A DNA stretch of 64,000 nt from Ridgeia piscesae (Eukaryota; Annelida; Polychaeta; Sabellida; Siboglinidae): positions 67,501 to 131,500 of the forward strand of contig JAODUO010000040.1 of NCBI GenBank assembly GCA_025642075.2, read 5' to 3'. Made by a program: the position numbers and the translations under genes. Shown here piece by piece: positions 25,501 to 37,500 of this stretch; the stretch's first letter is position 1, and each line of letters opens with the position of its first letter. Under the pieces are notes generated by a model, which saw nothing but the letters and a program-made list of their open reading frames with translations, ran no database searches and was not told the DNA's origin.

Positions 25501-28500
25501 TAATCATAAACAGTTTTGTAGGACATCAATGTATTGTGTGATTTCGCGCATTCTAGTTTTAATTATTGAAATTATACAGAGAAACTGTTATTAATATCCA
25601 ACTGTAGGATGGTACATGATTTAGTTAACTATACATGTGGCTGTCCTCTGTCTTCAGCCTGCCACTACAGCTGTGCTTCCTGCAATGGTGAGACCCGCCT
25701 ACACTGTGCCACCTGCAAGTCCGGGGCCATCCTTGAGAATGGAAAGTGTGTCAGTCAATGTTCACCCGGCTACTATGAAGAAGTTACCATCTGTAAAAGT
25801 AAGTGAATTATGACCTTTTTTGATGAAATAGCCATCTATATAAGTAAGTGTAATATATGCCACTGTACATAAGTAACCACTTGTAAACTATTTAAGTAAT
25901 ATGAGCTGCTATGAATAAATAATTCCTTTTAAAAATAAGTGTAATGTGAGTAATGGAAGAGAACCACCTGTAAGCACCAGTGTAATATCAGCCCTTTGTT
26001 CTAATAATTCACAGAAAACTTCCCTGATATAAAGTAATGTCCCATCCACACTAGAACTTAGCTGTTGCATGATAGCAGCATGCAGTTATAATTGCGAATA
26101 GATTGCCTGACAGAATTGTACAAACGTCTTGTAATAGAAATACATTTTATTGGTGAAGTAATTTTATTGGTAATTACCCTACAAGCCAAGTAAGCCAAGT
26201 AGAGCAGAATATTTCCAAGAGTGGACCATGTGATATTGTCATTGTAGAGTGTCACCAGACATGTGGGACATGCTACGGACGTAAAGCAAACCAGTGCTCC
26301 ACTTGCAAGTCACCCTGGCAAGTCGTTGTTAGTAACCGCTGTGTTGACTACTGTGGTGAAGGGTATTACCCAAATGGAAACAAGTGTCAAGGTAACTTGA
26401 ATATTCATTTGTTCTTCCTCACTTTGATATTTTCACTTCATCAAATGTGAAAAATAACTATGACTAGTCACACATATTTGTGTTTTTGATGTTTTATAAA
26501 TATGTTTTTATCCTCTGCAAGTTACAAAATCTAGCAATCAGAGTTGTGGTCCTAGTAAAAGTAGCATCTAGCAATGATTTTATTAAATGTACACCATTTA
26601 TGCACATTACTTAAATTATTCACACTATACGCATAATATGTATTTGCATGTCAGTGAACTTAATTTGTAATGAAGTAACTCATTCAGGAGGAGGTTTTGA
26701 AACAACTTGGCACATTTATGATTTGTTCATCTTACTTGATTCTTTCTGGTGGTCTAATGATGTCTTTGTGTGAAATTGCCATCTTTTTCCTCACATGTGA
26801 AACCCATTTAAGAAAATGTTATTTCTGCTATCTGAATATAAAAGATTATGTTGTTAATTATGCCGACATATGTTTAACTTATGAAGAAATTGTTTCAGTA
26901 TGTGGATTGAAGTGTCAGCCATGTTTGCTGGGAGACAAGGGCTGTGAAGGGTGTCCTGATGGCCTGGTGCTGCAGCAACAATCCTGTGTGCCAACGTGTG
27001 ACCGACGCTTCTACGTCAAGCGCAATGTCTGCATCAGTGAGTACAGATCATAAAATAATGTCCAGATAGAATTGTTCAATAAAACGACAAATTGTTTATT
27101 GTTTAATCAGTGTAAAAAACTATTAGTAGTGTGTTTTCATGGATGTCCCTCCAAGTGTCATGTTATGTTCACAGGGTATCTTGTTGTGTTTGCAGGGTGA
27201 CCCTCCAAGTGTTCTGTTGTGGTCGCAGGGTATCTTTTTGCGTTCAACAGATGTCCCTCCAAGTGTCATATTGTGTTCACAGGGTATCTTGTTGTGTTTG
27301 CAGGGTGTCCCTCCAAGTGTCATGTTGTGGTCGCAGGGTATCTTTTTGTGTTAACCGGGTGTCCCTCCAAGTGTCATATTGTGTTCACAGGGTGTCTTGT
27401 GTTCACAGGGTGTCCTACAAGTGTCATATTGTGTTCACAGGGTGTCTTGTTGTGTTCGCAGGGTGTCCCTCCAAGTGCCTAGTGTGCAGTCATCAAGACA
27501 AGTGTGAGCAGTGCAACAGTCGATCCTACATGCTGCAGGGAGAGTGTGTGGACAGCTGTGGAGATGACTACATGGCCAATGATGACACTCGGGTGTGTGA
27601 AGGTGGGTATCATAACACATGAATCATTTATACTCATTTGTAATTTTGGTCGAACAATTACAAAAACCCCAATGTTGCTGGCCCATGCCCTTGTTAAAAA
27701 CATGAGTGTCAGCCACAGTAGTTTGATGGACAACTTCCTTATATGGTGAAAGCATTATTATGTTTATGCTCATAAATCTGCTTTGGCAAATGTTGTAATT
27801 GTTTGATGTCATATTGACAACATTGTCCCGTGTTGTAGCCAACCAGTATGCCCCAGTGCTGTACAAGAACAACACCATCCTGGCCCACACTGGTGGCTAC
27901 AGCACCATCACACATGACATGCTTATGACCTCTGACAAAGACACACCCTTTGAGAAGCTCAAGTTTCGTATCATTAAGCCGCCAGCTAATGGCAACCTAA
28001 TAAAGGTGGTCGACGGCAAGGACAACCTCATGTTGGCCAATGCAGTGTTCTCGCCAAAAGAATTAATCGAGGGACGAATTAGGTTTCACCATGATGCCCT
28101 CAAACCATTGGAAGGTAAGATTTTTTTGATGCAGGAACCGTTCATTACCATCCAAGTTACTCATTATACTTCTGATGATTTAAATGTTAAATTTGTAATT
28201 AATTTATTAGAAACTGTTTCATGTGTTTTAATGAAGCATTACGTGGTATATATAGGTGGTTAATAGCTGAACTCATACATTGCAGGTGAGGTAGAGTTGT
28301 GGGTTAGTGACATGAGCAGTGGCAGTCCAAGACAGACGGTGCCAATCAAGGTGATGTCAGCCATGCCACCTCGCCTCGTCAGGAGCATCCCTCTGGTGGT
28401 AGATCATGGAGCCTTCGCTGTCATCTCATCGGAGAAGAACTTTGACATCCAGGATGATGACAGCTGGGCTGCTGTTGTCATCAAAGTGGTGGAAGGTGCG

Positions 28501-31500
28501 ACTTGAAAGTGTCATTGATGATAACACTGGTAGAACCGATATCAACTGATTAGATGATTGTTAGCTACAGTTGTTAAAATTACATAAACTATCTCCAGCT
28601 GATTGGCAGATTATTTCCACAGTTGGGACAGTAATAGAAAATATACATAGCATTGTGCACAACTATGTACAACCCACTAAGGCACATAATTTTATTAATA
28701 TTGAACTAGGAACGTGGGTGCTTGATTTCAGATGAAGTCATGAATACAGTCATCAAGAGCTGTTTACAGACTGCTAGGTTTTTCCTACTGGAAGAAATGT
28801 TACCTTGTTAGTACCCACAGTCATGTACCAACAATTCTCCCCAATGACAATACATTTGACACACAAGTGTTGATGTTTCAGGACCAACCTTTGGCAACAT
28901 CACCCTGCTGGAGAACCCGTCGGTGGTGTTGAGGTCATTCACCCTTGACCTGCTGCATGCGGGCAAGGTGGTATATCGTCATAACGGCACTAACAGGAAC
29001 CTCCATGACCACATCCTCTTTCAGGCCTCTGACGGCTTCAACACACTCAATGTCATGTTCAAGGTGGACGTCAGGTTCAAGGCAAGTCGCACGCACAGAC
29101 ATATTAATGGAGATAGAAAACTTGGTCAGCCGTTGATAGAAACAAAACAACATGCACCTTTGTTTGTGTATGATTATGTTGCATTACCCCAACTGAATTG
29201 AAGGCTTTCATGCTTAAAGCTACATCATGCATAATTTCATGTAGACATATTGAACTCTTCCACTTGTTTTTCTGTTAACTCTGTACTTTATGTTGAACCA
29301 AGGTAGTGTGTTCCTAGTTTTTATAATGTTTTTTACACTACAATAAATATTTTCTACTACACTTCTCTCATAACTGATTTTAACTAGAATGCTGCACTGC
29401 AAAGTTGATGTGTGATGTGTCCGTTTTGTCCAATATAATCAAGATTTGACTGAGCACTTCCTATAAATAATAACCATCCATAGCATGAGAGGATGATTCC
29501 ACATAGTGGCAGAGACAAGGTTGTTTTAAAGAGTAGTCAGACCCAAGTTGTTTATTGGGTGTGTGTTGGTGACAGGGCAACAAGGCGCCTCAGCTGGTAC
29601 ACAACAAAGATGTGTTTGTGGAGCCAAATCAGATGGTACAGATCATCAGAGAGGACCTTGAGTACGAGACAGTCAGTGGCCAGCCAAGCTCTGACCTGAT
29701 CTACACCCTCACCCCACCCTCTAACAACCCCAAGGAAGGTAGGTGATCATGCTCTGATCTGATCTACACCCTCACCCTGCCCACCATCTAACAACCCCAA
29801 GAGGTGGTGGGTGATTATATTCTACTCCGTGACCACATTAATCTAATTTACCATACTTGGGTGATGTCTGCCCTACTGAGGTAACCGTGAAATGAGATTT
29901 GACTGTACATTATGACTGAATGAAATGCACAGATGCAGGTTGATTGAGCCTCAATGTCTTGTGTCCGCAGGTGAAATCCTTATGGTGGTGCCAATGCCAG
30001 AGGGGGGTCCTACGGAGGGCTGGCAGGACATTGGGGGTGGACAGATGGGAGCAAACATGTTCCGCTTCATTCAACGTGACATCAATGAGGGCAGAATCTG
30101 GTATCGACACAATGGAGGGAAAGAAAACTCAGACTTCTTTCGCTTTCAGGTGAGAGCCTAACTTTGTTGCCATTGTCAAACAGCACAGATTCTTACAAGA
30201 AGTGTAGAAAATACTGTGGTATTTGAATTAATATTTAAGTATTCTTTGAATAGTGACCACTTCTTGTTCAGCTTCGGTATGGAGATTACAGTGATAGTCA
30301 AACCTTTATGACTTCACCAGTTTTCAATAGAGTGGTATAGTTGTTCGCTAAGACTTCTTAATATTTATACCAAATGTCGTAGAATATTTACCAGAAGGGT
30401 AGAATGACCAGAGAACATGGAACATTAAAGAAGCATCAGTGCGGATTAGACATAAGAAAGTATTAATTCTCAAAGAGAATGAACAGATTATCTGCAGATT
30501 GTATGGGTGCTAGCAGTGTGGTATGTATATAAGTAAACTGATGATAAGCCAAAGGCTTTTTTGTCCACTTCACCACTTGCCTTCTAGAGTTAATATTTTA
30601 GTTTATGGGGGCAGTGTTGTTAAATTGTGTTAAATCATCATACCAGCATATTTCATCACAGTTGTTGAGTTCCAACATGTAACAGCTGTGTGGTGAAGCT
30701 TGCCATGTACATACAGAACTCTTGACTCTTCTCCCACAGCTGTGTAGTGAAGCTTGCCATGTACATACAGAACTCTTGACTCTTCTCCCACAGCTGTGTA
30801 GTGAAGCTTGCCATGTACATACAGAACTCTTGACTCTTCTCCCACAGCTGTGTAGTGAAGCTTGCCATGTACATACACAACTCTTGTCTCTTCTCCCACA
30901 GCTGTGTAGTGAAGCTTGCCATGTACATACAGAACTCTTGACTCTTCTCCCACAGCTGTGTAGTGAAGCTTGCCATGTACATACAGAACTCTTGACTCTT
31001 CTCCCACAGCTGTGTGGTGAAGCTTGCCATGTACATACAGAACTCTTGACTCTTCTCCCACAGCTGTGTAGGTGAAGCTTGCCATGTACATACAGAACTC
31101 TTGACTCTTCTCCCACAGCTGTGTGGTGAAGCTTGCCATGTACATACAGAACTCTTGACTCTTCTCCCACAGCTGTGTGGTGAAGCTTGCCATGTACATA
31201 CAGAACTCTTGACTCTTCTCTCACAGCTGTGTGGTGAAGCTTGCCATGTACATACAGAACTCTTGACTCTTCTCTCACAGCTGTGTGGTGAAGCTTGCCA
31301 TGTAAATACAGAACTCTTGTCTCTTCTCCCACAGCTGTGTAGTGAAGCTTGCCATGTACATACAGAACTCTTGACTCTTCTCCCACAGCTGTGTAGTGAA
31401 GCTTGCCATGTACATACAGAACTCTTGTCTCTTCTCCCACAGCTGTGTAGTGAAGCTTGCCATGTACATACAGAACTCTTGACTCTTCTCCACAGCTGTG

Positions 31501-34500
31501 TGGTGAAGCTTGCCATGTACATACAGAACTCTTGACTCTTCTCTCACAGCTGTGTGGTGAAGCTTGCCATGTACATACAGAACTCTTGACTCTTCTCTCA
31601 CAGCTGTGTGGTGAAGCTTGCCATGTACATACAGAACTCTTGACTCTTCTCTCACAGCTGTGTGGTGAAGCTTGCCATGTAAATACAGAACTCTTGACTC
31701 TTCTCTCACAGCTGTGTGGTGAAGCTTGCCATGTACATACAGAACTCTTGACTCTTCTCCCACAGCTGTGTGGTGAAGCTTGCCATGTACATACAGAACT
31801 CTTGACTCTTCTCCCACAGCTGTGTAGTGAAGCTTGCCATGACATACGAACTCTTGACTCTTCTCACACTGTGTAGTGAGCTTGCCATGTACATACAGAC
31901 CCCCTTCTCCCACAGCTGTGTAGTGAAGCTTGCCATGTACATACAGAACTCTTGACTCTTCTCTCACAGCTGTGTGGTGAAGCTTGCCATGTACATACAG
32001 AACTCTTGACTCTTCTCCCACAGCTGTGTGGTGAAGCTTGCCATGTACATACAGAACTCTTGTCTCTTCTCTCACAGCTGTGTGGTGAAGCTTGCCATGT
32101 ACATACAGAACTCTTGACTCTTCTCCCACAGCTGTGTAGTGAAGCTTGCCATGTACATACAGAACTCTTGACTCTTCTCCCACAGCTGTGTGGTGAAGCT
32201 TGCCATGTACATACAGAACTCTTGACTCTTCTCCCACAGCTGTGTAGGTGAAGCTTGCCATGTACATACAGAACTCTTGACTCTTCTCTCACAGCTGTGT
32301 GGTGAAGCTTGCCATGTACATACAGAACTCTTGACTCTTCTCTCACAGCTGTGTGGTGAAGCTTGCCATGTACATACAGAACTCTTGACTCTTCTCCCAC
32401 AGCTGTGTGGTGAAGCTTGCCATGTACATACAGAACTCTTGACTCTTCTCCCACAGCTGTGTAGTGAAGCTTGCCATGTACATACAGAACTCTTGACTCT
32501 TCTCCCACAGCTGTGTAGTGAAGCTTGCCATGTACATACAGAACTCTTGACTCTTCTCTCACAGCTGTGTAGTGAAGCTTGCCATGTACATACAGAACTC
32601 TTGACTCTTCTCTCACAGCTGTGTAGTGAAGCTTGCCATGTACATACAGAACTCTTGACTCTTCTCCCACAGCTGTGTGGTGAAGCTTGCCATGCACATA
32701 CAGAACTCTTGACTCTTCTCCACAGCTGTGTGGTGAAGCTTGCCATGTACATACAGAACTCTTGACTCTTCTCCCACAGCTGTGTGGTGAAGCTTGCCAT
32801 GTACATACAGAACTCTTGACTCTTCTCTCACAGCTGTGTAGTGAAGCTTGCCATGGCACATACAGAACTCTTGACTCTTCTCTCACAGCTGTGTAGTGAA
32901 GCTTGCCATGGCACATACAGAACTCTTGACTCTTCTCTCACAGCTGTGTGGTGAAGCTTGCCATGGCACATACAGAACTCTTGACTCTTCTCTCACAGCT
33001 GTGTGGTGAAGCTTGCCATGTACATACAGAACTCTTGTCTCTTCTCTCACAGCTGTGTGGTGAAGCTTGCCATGTACATACAGAACTCTTGTCTCTTCTC
33101 TCACAGCTGTGTGGTGAAGCTTGCCATGTACATACAGAACTCTTGACTCTTCTCTCACAGCTGTGTGGTGAAGCTTGCCATGTACATACAGAACTCTTGT
33201 CTCTTCTCCCACAGCTGTGTGGTGAAGCTTGCCATGTACATACAGAACTCTTGTCTCTTCTCTCACAGCTGTGTGGTGAAGCTTGCCATGGCACATACAG
33301 AACTCTTGTCTCTTCTCCCACAGCTGTGTGGTGAAGCTTGCCATGGCACATACTGAACTCTTGTCTCTTCTCCCACAGCTGTGTGGTGAAGCTTGCCATG
33401 GCACATACTGAACTCTTGTCTCTTCTCCCACAGCTGTGTGGTGAAGCTTGCCATGGCACATACAGAACTCTTGTTCTTCTCCACAGCTGTTGGTGAAGCT
33501 TGCCATGGCACTACTGAACTCTTCTTCTCCACAGCTGTGTGGTGAAGCTTGCCATGGCACATACGAACTCTTGTCTCTTCTCTCACAGCTGTGTGGTGAA
33601 GCTTGCCATGGCACATACAGAACTCTTGTCTCTTCTCTCACAGCTGTGTGGTGAAGCTTGCCATGGCACATACAGAACTCTTGTCTCTTCTCCCACAGCT
33701 GTGTGGTGAAGCTTGCCATGGCACATACAGAACTCTTGTCTCTTCTCCCACAGCTGTGTGGTGAAGCTTGCCATGGCACATACAGAACTCTTGTCTCTTT
33801 TCCCACAGGTGTCTGACAATGCCAACCCTCCCAATGTGCTCAGGGAGCAGGAGATGTACATTGTAGTGGTGCATCCCTTCGAAGCCGACACCTTCAACCC
33901 TCTGTCCACCCTTGACCCATACCGTGAGAGTGTTGATCAACTGCCAGAATCTTTCCACCCTGAGAAAGGTCCCTTCCACCCAGCCCAGGGCCCCTTCCTC
34001 CCTCCTGAGTCATTCAGGGAGCCCCTTCCTGGTGAATTTGACCCTCGCATGACAGATGAAGTTGTCCATCCTGTAGACCCTCGCAGAGGCGGCCTGTCTG
34101 AGCCTCATTCTTATGACCCTCGTGAACAACCTCTTCCCAAGCCAATTGTCCTCCGCGGAAGGGGCTTACCTCAACCAACATCTGAAGGGATGTATCCACC
34201 AGAAGGGGAAGATGAATATGAACATAGGGAAGACGAGATTGACCCGAGTCCCAGAAGGTTTCGGCCAACTCATGATACAATAGAGGAGGAGGGGGAAGAG
34301 GATGAATTTGAGCCAACTGATAATTCTGAAGGGAGGTCACATCCTCCTGACCTCTATGACCTTGCGATGCCAGGGGAGAAGCCGACAATCGCACAGGGTA
34401 TCAAACTAGGCATGCTGGTGAGTAGATAGGCAGCTGTCTTCTATATTATAACACTAACAGTTCTCTGTCTGTTGATATGTTGGTTTGGTTGTTTGTCTGC

Positions 34501-37500
34501 CTGTGCACACATATCTTTATAAGTTTTACACATATGGAGCTGACATTTTATGTGATTGAGCAATCCCATTGGGGTGATTCATAAATTTGGATTTTTTTTA
34601 ATTCATCCAGGCAGTGGGAATCTCTGGCGTCACAATCTGTAAATGGATTTAGCGAATACAGCCACTAATACAGCTAGTGATAAAATATTGCATTGTTCAT
34701 TGGCATCATAGCTGAATCTGAATATCTGATGAGTTATCATTGCCAAAAAAATTGTAACTTGATATCTTGATAATTATTGCTAAACCAATGGCTTACATAC
34801 CTCCGATCAACATTGTTCTTTTACAAAAATGACTGTATACCTCTTCAGATTGTTTTTCTTACATTTGAACAATTAATTTCTGTTTGCAATTACAATTCAA
34901 TTCAGTATCAAAGAAATTCAAAGCTTATCTCGATCCAGTGTGTAACAATAATCTTCGTTCACTCCAACCAGTTTAACTCTTAGTACAACCATCAAATTAT
35001 TTTTCCTCGGCCAAATAAACAACAAGTTATCCATCTTGGGTAGCCAAGCATAATGTTTGTAGCCAATGGTTAGCTTACCGTGAGTCTGGCATTATGTCAC
35101 TTGACGCATGATATCCTCTGTCACAGGCTGGTCAGAGAGGTGCACATGATGTTGATGTCACATAGTGTCATGAGACACATGATGGCGTTGTTGATGTTGC
35201 AGGTTCTGGAGAGCCAGGTGATTGCCATCACAAGGTTTGACCTCGCCTTCACTGACCGTGACACATCGGACAATGAGCTCATCTACCACATCACCCGCCC
35301 ACTGTCATCAGTTGATGGAACTGTGGAACACATCGAGCGACCCTTTGTAATGGTCCTTGAATTCAATCAGGAAGATATCAACGAGAACAAGATTTTATAT
35401 CGTCCGCCAAAGAAAGACATTGGCATTGCTGAGAAGATAGTCTCATTCATGTTCACATGTAAGTTAGCTTAGAAGACAGTCACTTGTAAACTAAATGCCA
35501 TTTGTAAATGTAATTTAAACCCAAACAGGACCATATCAGCTGAACTAGAAGAACAGGTTATTGACATTCTTTTGTATTAAACATCTTACCAGACATCTAT
35601 TTTCCCAGAGTTGATTTATGTGTTGTAGAAATGGTATACAGAACCCGTATGGTCGCAGCTGATAGTTACTGCTGTTGAGGTAAAAACACAGACTTCTGTA
35701 ACATTGCTTGTTTCAGTGGAAGACAGGAGAGATGGCTACATTCTACCTGAACAAACGTTTTCCATCAAAGTGATGCCAGTGAACAACATTCCCCCTCGTG
35801 TGGTTGACATGTCACCCGCAGTTGTCACCTCCCAGGGTGGCACAATCCTCATTGGACCCGCTGTCATCAACGTGGTTGACCCAGACACCAGACTCCATGA
35901 CTTGACCTTCACTCTCGCCAAGCTTCCTTCAGCTGGTAACTTTGTCAAGAAGACTCCTTCGTTTCAAGTTACGCTTCGACAAGGTGAGTAGTGACAGTTA
36001 CTTGTAGACTGCGGAGTGGAACCACTGAGTAGGATCAAGTGTGACCACAGTGATGCAAATGTGATCTACAGTTCTTTAGAGTACTGTTATCACCAATTGT
36101 TTACCAAGAAGAATAGAACAGACTTCAGTGGTCATGATAATGAGCTTTGTAATACTGTAACAGTTTTAATGGCTACCTTTGGTTTGTAATTCCATGGGTG
36201 GCTGGCTGTACGCAAGTGATAAAATACTGACCATCTCTCAAATATTGTGGGTATGTGTAATTATGATGTTTACTTATGATACTGACCAATACCATATGGT
36301 TTGCATGGAACAAATTTGAAAAATCAGGTGTAACATGCCTAGTGTCTATAGTTTGTCCTTGATTGATAATAGAGTCTTGGAAGCATGAAATCACGGTTAC
36401 CATGAATTGTTTATGATAGACAATAAACTTGTTCTCCGCTTGACTCGTGCTGACCTTTGTATGTTCCCAGGTGACCAGTTCACATTGAAGGAAATTAGTG
36501 AGAACCAGTTCTACTATGTTCATGATGGCTCAGAGAGTCTCACTGATGTCATCAAACTGACCATTGAGGATGGCACCCACTCAGTGCCTCTCGATATATC
36601 TGTTGACATCATCAAGGTGGACAGTTCCTCTCCCAGTCGAAGCCTGATGGCCACCATGACACTGGTTGTGGCTGAAGGTAAAATGGACAGCTCCTCTAGC
36701 CAACTCATTGTGTGAGATTCTAAAAAGTCTGCAATTTCTGTTGCTAGTTTGACTGATTTGTTTTACATAAAACCCTGGCAGTGTGAACAATGACACACGT
36801 GGCCCACTTTAAGACTTGTCGGTAAAGTGCCTCAGTTACAAGTGTTGACCTAATAGAACATCATCAGTAATTACTGCACACATTATTATATCAGCATTTA
36901 AATAACATCGGCCATTAGTAGACTTAGATGATGTGATCAACTGTCATGTTGACACTTATTCTATCTGCTGTAGACTCGAGCCAGGTTCTACAGCCTAGTC
37001 ACCTTGCCTTCGTCGATGAAGAGTCGTCCGCCACAGAACTCAAGATCATTCTGGCATCGAAACCTAAACATGGCGGCTTCTTCCTGCACAACAGCTATGA
37101 GATGATGATTGCTGGCAAAAGCTTCACTCAGGATGACATCAACAGGAAACGTGTCAGGTGAGAATGCAATTTTATACGGGTGGGAATGGAAGTGACACTG
37201 GGAGAGGGTTTGACTATCACTATCTTCCTTATTGCGCCTGGTATAGTTGGTATAAACAATACCAAGTAATACTTCAGTATTAATATACTTTACCAACATG
37301 ATATATTGCCAACATGAGTTGACATAAATTATAAAGAGGTTGTGGCTACTAATTATTATCTAATAGGTTGACGTGAGTGGATATTAATGATAGTGAGGCT
37401 GATGTAAGTTGATGGTAGTGAGGCTGATCTAAGTTGATGGTAGTGAGGCTGATGTGAGTTGATGGTAATGAGGCTGTTGTGAGTTGATGGTAGTGAGGCT

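Noticed and set aside
30598..33979. Open frames of up to 415 codons on the minus strand and several on the plus strand
   Set aside because: All fall in the 54/55-bp intronic array; openness follows from the repeat. No domain or splice evidence supports a protein, although in-frame exonisation on the plus strand is noted as a finding.
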